Below, one piece after another: positions 1 through 11,419 of a stretch of DNA of 64,000 nucleotides (the first letter of the stretch is position 1; every line of letters begins with the position of its first letter). Below the pieces are notes generated by a model. That model was not told where the DNA came from. It was given only the letters and a program-made list of their open reading frames with translations, and did no database searches. The translations under genes and the position numbers were made by a program. This stretch comes from Bolinopsis microptera. Taxonomy: Eukaryota > Ctenophora > Tentaculata > Lobata > Bolinopsidae. The DNA is taken from assembly GCF_026151205.1 (NCBI RefSeq), contig NC_087073.1, positions 16,325,837 through 16,389,836 on the forward strand, read 5' to 3'.

Positions 1-957
1 TGAACCAAATTAATGTGCCGAAAGTATTGTTATGATAACCGGCCAAGCCCTTTCAAAATAGTCGGAAATCCGATAAATTTTAATTTTATCACTATCAGAA
101 TGAAACCAAACACCCCCAATTGTTGTAAACCAAATTTATTGACACTAAATTTTTTCGGCGACTAATTTAAAAGCAGACCGCAAAATTTTAGTAAGCATAT
201 ATGATTATCAATATGACATGAAATGAATATTATTGAGCTTACATATTTATAATTAATATAAATGAGCATCACTGTTCTACTGCAGAAACACTTTGAACTA
301 TTACAACCTGTAATCTACTGCTACGCATTTCACATTATCTTACTCCCCTTTCCATCCAGGAAGTATCTGCATCTATTTTAACTCATTGAAGTAATTATTA
401 TTATTACGAACCCCTTATTAACCAATTAATCATGCCATAAGTATCACATTATGGCATGATCACTCTCTCGATCTTCGGCTTCCTCGTCACGATCTTCGGA
501 GTTATTATTTACCTCCACATCTTGTAAAGTTTACACTGATAATGCAGGACCGAGGTGGTCGAATACAAAATATGTTTTTAAAGCAGGTATTACTGATATG
601 ATGCTTAAAAGCATGAATATTTAATGCACGGATAACCCATTTGAGAAGATCACCTGTAAAGGTATGTTCCTCAAATCTGGTCATATTTCTATTTGTTGTT
701 TTGTACACAACTTTCATTATCAAACACAGATCTAGAGATATTTATTGACATTATTGCGTTGATGCTTAACGACTGCCTTTCCTGCATATTGTACGAAAAA
801 TTATTATAAATATCTGCTTAAGTTTAAAAAAGCAAAAAAAAGTGAAAAATATTGGATTTGATGGTGTTTTAAATATGCCCGTTCCAGCGTTTCATTTTAA
901 TGTCCGTTTCATATTATGTCTGTTCATTTAATGTCCGGACAAATAAGGTCCGATAAG
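1..957. other. AT-rich stretch without a recognisable gene
   Basis: No open frame with coding character and no splice-bounded exon is visible on either strand. The DNA is AT-rich with short homopolymers. Confidence 0.5.
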
Positions 958-1650
958 GCTAGATGATACGTACGAAACTCTACGAACTCCTCAGTGACAA
1001 CGAGACTCAACGAACTCATCCAACCCAAAATACGAACTCTTGAAGGGTTCGTTTTGTACAACTTACGTAAAAGAAAATTAAACGAGATTGTTTTAACAAT
1101 TCACCAATTCAACACATAACAACACGATTGTAAAACAACTAAATAATTGTACTCGCAACTTCTACCACGCCGACAGCGTGTACACTGTACATTTCACAGT
1201 ACAAGGACGGTCGATCGACAGGAACATCTGCGCCAATAGTATTGCGCGCGCACGTTTTCCCTGGACACGTTGCAGAAAACTTCAACTTGTACTTCTGGCG
1301 TTGCGTTTCGTTTTTCCCCTCTGCGTAAACAGCTGTGATCACACCGAAAGTACATGTACATTCATGTTCATGTATGATGTATACATTTTATTTTGCATTA
1401 AACAGACTGAAACTATTTGAACTTGACGTGCAACTGTGTATAAGACATATAGGTAAATTTTGATGATTCAAATGTCATTGTAGGTACAACTTTCACAGTA
1501 AAAGTAACAGTGTACAGTACTTACAGTAAAACATTTCCAATTGTTTTTTTGAAAAATTACTAACGAACTCCAACGAACTCTAACCGAAACTCCAAATTTT
1601 GACGAACTCCACGAACTCTAACGCCCAAAATCAACGAAACTCCGCATCTA
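958..1650. repeat. ACGAACTC-rich repeat block
   Basis: Both ends are rich in the word ACGAACTC and variants (about 965-1045 and about 1560-1640), enclosing roughly 500 bp of ordinary sequence. The arrangement suggests a non-coding transposon with similar ends. No transposase is visible. Exact limits are uncertain. Confidence 0.35.
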
Positions 1651-1993
1651 TGCGATAAGGTATTCGTATATTCAAGATTTAAAGTGGGTTGTTAGAATAG
1701 CTGGTTAGCTTTAGAGGTCCAATAACCAAAATTTTTTGATCGATGATTATACGGAATTTCCGAGCTTTTTGGAAGTCATTATTGAAAAAAAAAATGTCGC
1801 ATTATCGGTTTATTCGGTTAGAATTTATCGCCGATAACTGATAATTGACATTTTCACAGAATTATCGCCGATAATATCGTTGCAAACCCAAGTATGAGTG
1901 ATGTGAGTGGAATGGTTAAAGTGTTTCTTCTTCTTGTACCCGACCCATTGTAGTATTCGGAAAGCATCAATCAATTACAAGTAAATAAACCTT

Positions 1994-2300
1994 TGAGGGG
2001 TCCCGGACCCCAACCGCCAAACGGTACCCTCGGGGCAGCCACGCCATATTTGGTCTAAATTTATGCCCCAATTTAAACCAAATACCCAAAACATGCCCAA
2101 CAACCCAGATTTAAGAGTTGCTCTACGTGTAGCTAGTTATCCCCGAACCCGTGTATGAAATTTTTATAAATAATTGACAAAAAATAATTGGAGTTTATGG
2201 GCCTAAAACTATAAATGCACATTTTGGGCATACGCACCAAATTGATCGATTTTGGCCTAAAAATGATCAATATCAATATTTTTTTAATGAAACCAACCGA
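1994..2300 (+). repeat. Dispersed repeat, copy 1 (direct repeat of 3966-4290)
   Basis: This segment starts near GAGGGGTCCCGGACCCCAA and is repeated in the same orientation at about 3966-4290, with many small indels between copies. Weaker relatives of its later part are seen near 15630-15780. The two copies bracket a GCCGGA-rich interior, so this may be one composite element with long direct repeats. No coding region of an LTR element is visible. Confidence 0.55.
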
Positions 2301-2469
2301 CGTAAAGATCCGGCCGACCAACTGGGAACCTCTCATTCCTCTCCCACAGGTATCACATCACATGGCCCCAATCAGTGACGTATCAATTTGTGATTGATCC
2401 GCTTCTAGAATTTAGCTTTGAGGGGGGGGGGATCACCCTGATTTTTTGTGAAACTTTGTTTCGAGTATA

Positions 2470-2650
2470 TTGAGTAGAACCGACCGGATTGGGGTTTTGT
2501 CTGCCGGGCCGGATTCAGCCGATTTGGAACTCAAATCCGGCAAGCCGGATTATGCCGGAACCGGAACCGGTGTTCAGAGTGAAATAAAGGCAGCCGGATT
2601 TAGGCCGGATTTTGCCGGATGTTTTGCCGGAAAATTTTCCTTCCTTTCCA
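2470..2650 (+). repeat. GCCGGAT-rich simple repeat
   Basis: The words CCGGAT and GCCGGA recur many times here and again at about 3815-3920 in similar context. It lies between the two long direct repeats. The open frames across it are low-complexity products of the repeat, not genes. Confidence 0.5.
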
Positions 2651-3269
2651 CGCCTAATCTCAGCGAGCACTTCTTGCCAGCTTTGCATAAGGGATCCCAT
2701 TTTCCTTCTGAGTAGAACAACCAACGGACGATGTTTTAGATTTACACTACTCGACCTCGACTTAGGGCGGTTCTTCAACGTCCGAACAGATATAGTTTTT
2801 TTACAAATCTTCCTATCTAGCTACTTGATTATTGCGTAAACAAGCCGTACGTAGCAACACAATGTAACACGAGTAGACAACGATTCCACGACACTAACAG
2901 TAATAATCAAATAATGAATCTAATGGCAAATGCTGCCAGACCCCGGCCCTGATAGAGTGCGATTGTGCTAATCCTCCTTTTTTTCATGCAAGTCTGAGTA
3001 ACATTGGCACGTGAACTTACAACCAGAGTGCTTAATAAGGTTGTATTCGTAAGCAGGCACTGTTCTAGTACAGTACTACAACGTCTGCGTCTCGAGCTGA
3101 GGTCACATTGATTTGCAATAATGACTAATGTAAACCCTGAACACGTGACCTTCCATATTTTTCGTATTTCAAATCAAAGAATAAATACTGCCAATTTTGC
3201 TCGATTATAGCCGGGGTCTAGCCCAGGGAGTGGCCCAAAATATTTCACGGTATTATCTAGAGGTCCCGC

Positions 3270-3800
3270 ACCTACCCCTCGAATTATACACAATTTCTGG
3301 TATTCTGGACAACAGGTTCCCCCGGTAATGCGATCTCGGAAGGCAGGCCTCCCCTTGCAACACGAGCTCGAACGGGAGCTCTCGATACAGGAGTACTTCA
3401 CGAGAACGACTCAGACCGACAACATTTTTAAGTTAAAATTTTTCAAGTTTAATTCCTGAAAACCACTTTTTTTTCCACGATTCAGCTACCTCTGTTCATT
3501 ATTAGCCGAAAAAGAATTTTTACGGTTTTTCGAATCCCCACCTACCCCTCGATACAACAATTTTGGAACTCAAGTTTTCCCCCGGTAATTGCGATCTCGG
3601 GAATGCCGGCTCCCCTTTGCAAACGAGCTCGTAAGCGGGAGCTGCACGATACAGGAGTGTACGACCCTCGCGAACCGACCTCAGACCGAAAACTTTCAAG
3701 TCAACATTTTTAAAAGTTATTTTTCTTAAAAACCCACTTTTTTTTTACCACGATTCAGGCAACCCAGTTCATTATTAATCCGAAAATATTTTTTGATTTT
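3270..3800 (+). repeat. Tandem duplication, two units of about 265 bp
   Basis: The stretch from the CACCTACCCCTCG words near 3269 recurs from about 3539. Both units share GGTAAT.GCGATCTCGG, ACGAGCTCG, GATACAGGAGT and CACGATTCAG in the same order. The units differ by many single-base insertions and deletions. Confidence 0.6.
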
Positions 3801-3965
3801 TTTTATTCGTAAAAAAAACTGAAATCCGGCAAAAATCCGGCAATTTTTTTCCAGCCGACCGGAACCGGAACCGGATTTTGAAGCCGATAACCGGGCCGGA
3901 ACCGGATACAGCGATTATCCGTCGGTTCCTATAGTATGACCAACAAACAAGGACCAGTGACCGCA

Positions 3966-4290
3966 CTTTTGAGGGTCCCGTACCCCAACCGCCAAACGGT
4001 ACCCGCGGCGCCACTCCCATATTTGTCCAAATTAGGCCCCAAATAAACCAAATACCCTAGACATGCGCCCAAAACCCAGATTTTTAGTTGCTCTAACTTG
4101 TAGCTAGTGATCCCCTGAACCCGTTTATGAAATTTTTATAAAATATTGGACAAAAAATAACTGAGTTATGAGCCTAAACCTATATATGCCACATTTTGGG
4201 CCTACGCACTCAAATTTGATCGATTTTGGCCTATAAATAGCTAAATTGATCAAATATCAATATTTTTGAATGAAACCAACTTTATATAAA
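3966..4290 (+). repeat. Dispersed repeat, copy 2 (direct repeat of 1994-2300)
   Basis: Second copy of the repeat beginning near GAGGGTCCCGTACCCCAA. It continues downstream (about 4330-4560) into sequence with a diverged relative at about 15780-15990, so the underlying family is longer than the copy at 1994-2300 shows. Confidence 0.55.
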
Positions 4291-4559
4291 ATGAAAGCCT
4301 AACTAACTACACATTCCACTATTGATTATCACTCAATATCTACCTAACTTTGGAATCTGTGGTGCAAATAATCGCAAAAAATGACAAAATTGCCCATATG
4401 CAATCTCAGTCGCGATATTTGCGAACTGACTTCCGCTCAAACAATAGAAACTCAATATGTTTTCAATGATTTTTTCACGAAATTTCAGAATCAACGTAGA
4501 ATTGCCTCAAGCATGGACCTTAAGTTTTGGAACATCATTTTGAGTTAGGCTGAAAAAAA

Positions 4560-6480
4560 TTTAACGCCAATTCTGAAATTTTCCGGGCATTATGAAAACT
4601 GGAAATGTGGGGCTTGTGTTACGAATGATTCATTGGCGTTGGGAAAAGAACTGAAAATCGTCAACGTCAACATGATATTTGGTGGATTCTAAAGCCCAAT
4701 ACTAATTAAAAATTTTTATCAGTCACAAGGGTTAACGCAAAAAATACCCCTTGCACATACCTGTCATACTGTGTAAACTCTGCAAACTAAATGTTGAACC
4801 AAAACAGTTTTTGAGTTTACAAGATTTAAAAATTATAATTTGCTTATTTTGTAATCCGCTATCGCCAATATAGCAATATGATTTTATAACTCTGCCTTTC
4901 AGTGAAAGAATGTTATTTTAATCTCATTCGAGAACAGTAAATGAAGAAAATATGAACCACCTTATTAGTTAGAAATAACAAATATGCCTACTATCCTAAA
5001 TCCCAAATCCATATATGTTGGTTAAATTATGTAACTAAAAAACCCGTGGTGGGAGGAAAACTAATAGTATTTTTGTTAGTAAGTTTAAATCGTGTCAATA
5101 ATATCCTACACAAGTACTTCAACTGAAGATACAGTCCGAATAAAATGTTGCTTCGTACTAAACACAGCGTAATAACAACAAAAACCGATCAAAATTACGT
5201 TAAAACGATTCATTGCACGTGCACGAGCGTGGTAACAATCCTCTTACCATGGTTACATATGCAACAACTTATTTCTCGTATACTTTTGCACGTGGGCGTC
5301 GTACATACATAAGACAAAAAAATAATTCTATGAAATAAAGTAGAGATTAATTATTAATCCAAAGGATGTCGATAAAAAGTTGTTTTCTTTTATGTTTTGA
5401 ACACATTGTTCAATCTAGAACCCTTCTACGACCATTCAGAAGTTTGTTTTTAATAAGCGGAATTCGAAAGGTAAATAGTGTCATTCTTACAAATTTCAAA
5501 AATTGTTAAAGCGAAAATATTGAATAATGAAAATTTTTGGGAACAAGATTAATTATAATAAAAAATAGTTTCATTATACGAGTAATATAATTGTGAACAT
5601 TAAATTTATCAAAATATATTTTTTGAAATATTTGAAAATTGTACTAATATTTAATTCAATTAATTTAATTTGTTTTTGAAAAGATGTTTTGTAAAAATGT
5701 GTTTCTTCTTTGTTTTCTCAACACACTGCATTAAACTAGAAACTTCTAGGATATATCAGATCGTGACTTATTTGCGGAAAACCAAACTGGAAAAAGGTGG
5801 TAAAAAAGTGGTAATTGAGAATTTTGCTGAAGTTCAGAAATTTAGGGACCTCTCTGGAATGATTCCTGGGACCTGTCCCCGACCATTTCCCGTTAAAAAT
5901 CGCTTTGTTGGCGAATTTTGTCCGACAAAGGCTTAAATTAAAAACGTATTTGGCTCACTTACAATGAATGTTCAGTTGCATAAATAAATTTTAAAAAATT
6001 GTATGTTGTATAAAATGTGTATGCCTGATACGCCTGTAACATTCCTGTGACGGTAGGGTTAATGAAAATCTTCTCCGATATGACAGGCTGCTTCACAACG
6101 TACTTGTTGTTGGATGATTTTATCTGTAAAAAAGTTCTGGTGATCATCACGCTACTTGTTATTAATAATGAAATTAATGAATATGAAATATGTCACCCCT
6201 CAGAACACTTAACACAATTAGTCCGTATCTACTGCACATGTACCAGGTACCTATTACCTAATAATTTTGCTAATACCTATCTACACCAAATCACTCCAAA
6301 TAAATTAAAACACCATCACTAAATAATAACCTCCAAACTGTACCCCCCTTTCCATACGGATGTTCAAGCACGGGGAACGACCTTCACAACTTTCTTATCT
6401 TGCAAAAAAAAAATGGAGCACACATCCATCCCATGCGTGTCTGAGTATCGTCATACCGCCTTCTCCCCTGCAACCGAAAC
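4560..6480. other. Intergenic, no gene recognised
   Basis: AT-rich sequence. Short open frames (for example 5670-5936 plus and 6047-6322 plus) have no recognisable motif, codon pattern or splice context. Segments near 5380-5460 and 5685-5760 resemble each other and may be an old tandem duplication. Confidence 0.4.
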
Positions 6481-6489
6481 AGAACACTT

Positions 6490-7275
6490 GTTCAGTTGTC
6501 AGCGGGCACAACTATATGGTACACACACTGGTACAACTCTATGGTACACTCTATGGTACACAGTCACTAAGGTACACTCTATGGTAACACACTATGGTAC
6601 ACTCTATGGTTCACTCTATGGTACAACTCTAAGGTACACTCCTATGGTAACCCTCTATGGAAACACTCTATAGTACACACTAAGGTACACTCTATGGTTC
6701 CTCTATGGATACACTAATGGTACACTCTATAGTACACATTAAGTACACTCTATGGTACACTCTAATGGTACACTCTATGGTACACACTATAGTACACACT
6801 ATGGTAACCCACTAACTCAATGTTTACACTCTATGGTACACTCTAGGTACAACTCTATGTACACTCTATAGGTACACTCTAAGAACACTCTATGTTACAC
6901 ACTACGGTACACTCTATGGTACACAACTATGGACACTCTAATGGTTCACCTCCTATGGGTACACTCTAAGGTACACCTCTATTGGTACAACTCTATGGTA
7001 CACTCTATTGTAACACTCTAAGGTACACTCCAATGGAAACACTCTAGGTACACTCTATAGTACACTCATGGTACCACTCTATGGTACACTCTATGGTCCC
7101 TCGATAGTTACACTTTATAGAACACGCTATGGTACCCTCTATGGTACACTCTATGGTACACTCTATAGTACACTCTATTAGTACACTCTATCGTACACTC
7201 TATGGTACACTCTATGGTTAACACAACTAATGGTACACTCTATGTTCCACCACTATAGTTACACCTCTATGGTAC
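6490..7275 (+). repeat. Degenerate minisatellite, about 12-bp unit TATGGTACACTC
   Basis: Roughly 65 imperfect copies of a 12-base unit close to CTCTATGGTACA run for nearly 790 bp, with substitutions and many 1-2 base indels. Open frames across it (6360-6673) are artefacts of the repeat, giving reading such as YGTLYGTL. Confidence 0.85.
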
Positions 7276-7969
7276 AACTCTGAGTAGTTATAACGATCGT
7301 AACTTACCGGGAGTGGTAATTGGTAAATAATGGCATAAAGCATTTGGGTTAGTTAAGAGTAATAAAGTAATTAAAAGTAAATAAAGAATAATCAAGGTGT
7401 CAGGCGACAAATACAGTAGTCAATATTTTATACGATATAGAGAGTTAGTTTTCATCACTTACTCTACTGTTGTTGTGGTCGTGTCTCAGGGATGAAAGTA
7501 AAGTGCTGCGTGGTGTGCACGAGAAGACGAATCTGCTTTATCTAAGGAGTGAGTTATGGTTATACACCTGGAAACATATTTCCAACCTTGGGCACCCGTT
7601 ATTAAACTAGGTGTCTATGGGGCGCAATTTCATGTTTTGGTTACCGACATTTTTAACAATATTTCTTGTTAGTAAGGGTATATTTAAACACTATACATTT
7701 CCTAACCTCGAATGAAACTAACCTTTCTTTCTTTGATTGATAATGACTGCTGTCGGCCGACCATTTAGAAAATGGAACTTTTGTAAGGTCCTGTCATTTT
7801 CTCCAATATTCTATTTCTTCCCCTACCTGGGGAAAATAGAGTGTGATTAAAAATAAACCCGAAATTATGACTGTCTTCGAATCTAGTTTGTAACTTCAAT
7901 TGACAAAGCCAACAACTTAATTTGAAAAGATTAAGAGTAACAATAAGCTATAAATGAAGTGAACGTGTA
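7276..7969. other. Gene-poor stretch
   Basis: No recognisable gene. The candidate minus-strand gene at 7976-8446 should continue into this region, because its last visible exon ends in a GTGAGT donor, but I could not identify the next exon. Confidence 0.3.
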
Positions 7970-7975
7970 ACTCAC

Positions 7976-8446
7976 AACTGGTCGATGCCATTTACTTTGC
8001 TGTTCTGCCAGAATGAATGCTTCTGTCTTCCTCCTCAGTGCTTTTCCCGTCACCATGGAATAAGTAATGTCCATGTACAACCGTATCTTGCTTCGTCTGT
8101 GTCCCCCCAAGCTAAGGAAATTATCCTGATCAGTTATAGATAATATTGTTCGATCATCGAAATCATAAACAAATGAATCACAGCTTTAATTCTTACAGCT
8201 ACATGAGCCATTTATGCCCTAGAAAGGTCCAAAAATCAGTGCTTGAAAGTTGAAACACAAATGCCCACCTGTTGTAAACACTGGTAACAGTGGACTCGGT
8301 CTACCCCATCATAGAACTGTTGCATTTTTCTTGCTGACCCCGTTCTTGTCCAGAATAATCCTGCTACTAATCTCCTTGTCTCCCTCACAGTGCAGTTCAG
8401 CCCTCCCCTGGGCTACAATCACCTCCAAAGGGAATATACCCCCGCT
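7976..8446 (-). CDS. Candidate exons of an unidentified protein-coding gene
   Basis: Two minus-strand segments look like real exons. The better one, 8183 down to 7976, gives 69 uninterrupted codons beginning CDSFVYDFDDRTIL and ending WHRPV, bounded by an AG acceptor and a GTGAGT donor. The upstream one starts after a CAG at 8446 and reads SGGIFPLEVIVAQGRAELHC through ISSRIILDKNGV. Near 8325 its frame closes at TGA unless one base is lost in an A run, after which it reads MQQFYDG up to GTAGAC. I do not recognise the family. Residue composition and intact splice signals argue for a gene. A perfect CTACAG|GTAAGT donor on the same strand near 9645 could mark an upstream exon. The exon A to exon B phase is unresolved. 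Confidence 0.4.
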
Positions 8447-9931
8447 CTGGCGATATCGAACTCAACTGAAAAAAAAAAAGGGGGGGGGGGGGTGGGTGGT
8501 ACTGTAGATGCTGTATTGGTGGGTGGTGATTATCTAGTGCCTTTATAACGTGCAGGTAGTCATGGTGATCATTCGTGTGATAAATAACATTTACTGTTAT
8601 ATGTTCGCTCAATAATTGAAGAACAAATAATATATATATCTTATGGATAATATTGACGTCGCGGGACTCTTAACGGCGTGAAACTCTCACGCCTTAGATC
8701 CGGACCCCGTGGAAAAATAGCGATATTTTTTGAAAACCTTTAAATGTTTTCACTACTTTTGATAATGATAAACGTATTACCATGCTATATAACCCAATCT
8801 AAGGATTAAATCATAACATTCTTATTTAGGGAGTAAATTTTCATCATGCAAATCAATTTGGATTGGGTACACAAATTATTTTTATGTGCTAGTATCAGAT
8901 TGTGCTTATACCGAGAGTAGATTGAAATAAAAAGATTCTGTCGAAGTACATTAAATGTACGTTTATAATGTATATACGTATAATTATTGTTTCGTCGTAC
9001 ATATAATTAAAGGAGGCATTTTCTGGAGAAACACCGATAAATCAAGAAAAGGGTAGCTAGCAAATCAAGTATTTCGTTGCATTCATGCAGGCAAAGAATA
9101 GAAAACAAAGATACTATCAAAATCTCGAGTCTATAACATGAATCCCAGTGATCATCATGCCAAACACGACAATTTCAACAACCAAAACTTCAGATCAATA
9201 AATTATTCCAAAAAAGATATGGGAACAATTCCACCGTAACATTTCATCGACCAGGATTCAGCACGTAGTGCCCCCCCTCCCCCCCTAGCCCCCTCCAAAG
9301 GGGCGGAGCTGGTCGACTGAGCTGCGGCAACTGATTGGACGCGTCCGGCGTCCGGGGTCATTTTAGCTGAACTATAGGGATTTTGTACTTGTAGGCTGTA
9401 AAAGAAAACTGTTTGTCACTGATAGAGTAAAGAAAGTGCTACAAATCAATTTTAAAGTAAACTTGGCCGTATTTTTGCCGTAAATTGCCAACAGCAAAGT
9501 GAGAAACCCAAAAAATATTCACTCAAAAGGAGAAAACCACGCGGGCCAAACAGCCAAAGCTTGACAAATTTTTTACCCCCCCCCCAAGTGTTGATTGTGG
9601 CAGCGCTGCAACGTTGCCGTTGGGTTGTGCGCTGCTTTACTTACCTGTAGTAGCAGAAGGTTTGTAGCAGCAGTAGACTGAAACAAATTCTCTCATTATT
9701 TTTTATAACATACCCCTCCTAAATAATGAGGAAATTATCATAATATGTTTAACATTTTGTTGACGGATATTTTTAAATCAGATTAATGAACATATGGAAA
9801 GATCTCATTCGCCAATATCACCAGCAAAATCTCAATAGATGAAGCTCTATTAAGTAATAGAAACATTATACGTATAAACCGAAAGAAAATTACTCACTTT
9901 TCTGCCGTAGTTTGAATCGTAATTTCGACCT
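8447..9931. other. Intergenic / possible upstream region of the 8-kb minus gene
   Basis: Contains an A-run/G-run pair (about 8469-8493), a 7-bp hairpin GGCGTGA/TCACGCC near 8675, and a locally GC-rich part (about 9270-9350 and 9590-9640) that stands out from the AT-rich surroundings. A CTACAG|GTAAGT splice donor lies on the minus strand near 9645. No coding exon is assigned. Confidence 0.3.
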
Positions 9932-9994
9932 ACCTAACCGTCGACGAGTCCCACTCGGCGCAACCGGGCGCGCGACCAGGATGTTATAAAACCG
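9932..9994 (+). repeat. Divergent copy of the ~90-bp hairpin repeat
   Basis: Carries CCGTCGACGAGTCCCACTCG followed by GCGCGCG, ACCAGG and a GTTATAAAACC-like tail. This is the same order of blocks as the better copies at 29149-29243, 38788-38872 and 39401-39495. The leading ACGGGTGATACTCGT hairpin is not preserved here. Confidence 0.5.
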
Positions 9995-10559
9995 AACAAA
10001 ATATCACTCCTAAGTCATAAGTCACAACGAAGTCTCTAGATTGGACAATGAATATTCAAACCACAATTCGTTACAAAACCAGCACTTTAATTCTTCGACA
10101 GCGTAACAGACATGTCGGCTGTCCAACAAAAGGGACCAGAAGGGATTCTGACCAGTATTTAGTAGAGTAACAGAAACTCCAGGTTCCAAACCACAGAAGC
10201 CATTTAAAATGCAAAAGTCTGAAAAGTAGTTAGGCACATTGTTCATCGCAAAGCAGCCGAGTGCCAAGACTATTTGTCGATATTGTAAACAACAGGACAT
10301 AGTATCAAGGACCAGTGTTTAAGAGGAAACAACGTACACGAGCTCATACCCACCACTCCTGTACAGATCTGAGGCTGAGTCATAAGTCAACACAACCAAG
10401 CCAGCCAACAACAGCAAAAGAGCTGCATCCAGCTCAACTATACATCGAGTGATATTTGCATCAGATTAATTGTCAGACGTTGATGGTTGTTATCTGGGGA
10501 GGGGGGCCAATGGGTATTTTTTTGTGAAACATGATTTCGAGAAAGCAGATATCAAGCAA

Positions 10560-10812
10560 GAACTTACGTGGGCGGAAAATTGGACACCCCGAACAATTGA
10601 CCCGCCGACAATTGACCCTTCCGACTATTGACCGCCCGACAATTGACTCCCCCAAACCTAACCCTAACCCTGACCCTTACCCGGACCCTGACCCTGACCC
10701 TGACCCGATCATTGACCCCAGTGTATTACATGGGGGTCATTGACGGGGGGTCAATTGTCGGGGGTCATGTCGTTACTACACACCAAGATTCGCGACAATT
10801 GACCCCGTGGAA
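10560..10812. repeat. GACAATTGACC satellite-like block with (GACCCT)n core
   Basis: Several CGACAATTGACC / ATTGACCCC words flank a run of CCTGACCCTGACCC-type hexamers (about 10662-10710), then the same words appear inverted (GGTCAATTGTCGG near 10750). This is a palindromically organised simple-repeat block. The short open frames over it are repeat products. Confidence 0.6.
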
Positions 10813-11419
10813 TTAGTAATACTATTACAAATAGCCCCCAGCATCTCTAGTCTCTCAATATTCCGATCACAGAGCGCTTGTCAATGTCAATATCGACAGG
10901 AACCCTTTTAAGAAGGATTCTAACAGTCTTGAATCGCCAAATCCATAGAAGCCCAAAAGCTTCCAAATGGAACTTATCAAGTCCACTCTGCAGAACACAG
11001 CAACTAAGTTCCGGCTGGCACAAATGATCATTCCATTCAAAGACAAAATGGACTGCCGTTCCTTGATCAACCAGTGAACACAGCAACGACGCTGCTCAGC
11101 TTAATGAGACGTGTTTGCAACTACCACAATCTTGCGAATTTTGTTACTACGACGACCAAAATGGCAAACGCACAGTAAGAAAAAGGTGGTTTGACAAAGC
11201 GTAGACATGCTAAAAGGGAGGCCAACAGAGCCGACAGAATGCCAACATAACCCACACAGCAACTTCCTTCGTGACCACCACTTCCTCCGAAAAAGGAATA
11301 CCGAGCTTTAAGAGGATGAAAAAGGGGAAATTCCCTGTATGAGAGAACCAGAGATAAACGAAAGTGGAGATGTAAACTGGCATCACCTCAAACGGCTATC
11401 CGACCATACAAAGATGAAG
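10813..11419 (+). other. Possible 5' part of a decayed LINE
   Basis: This stretch runs straight into the LINE remnant below. Reading frames are broken every 20-60 codons and I cannot assign an endonuclease or ORF1. It may be LINE sequence or unrelated. Confidence 0.25.

Noticed and set aside
1139-1420. Coding frames on both strands near 1.1-1.4 kb
   Set aside because: Overlapping opposite frames inside a repeat-bounded block, no motif and no splice context.
6360-6673. Overlapping open frames at 6.4-6.7 kb
   Set aside because: Read through the 12-bp minisatellite; low-complexity YGT repeats.
10655-10712. Interstitial telomere repeat (CCTAACCCTAACCCT)
   Set aside because: Only two CCTAACC units occur before the run changes to GACCCT hexamers; it fits the local satellite better.
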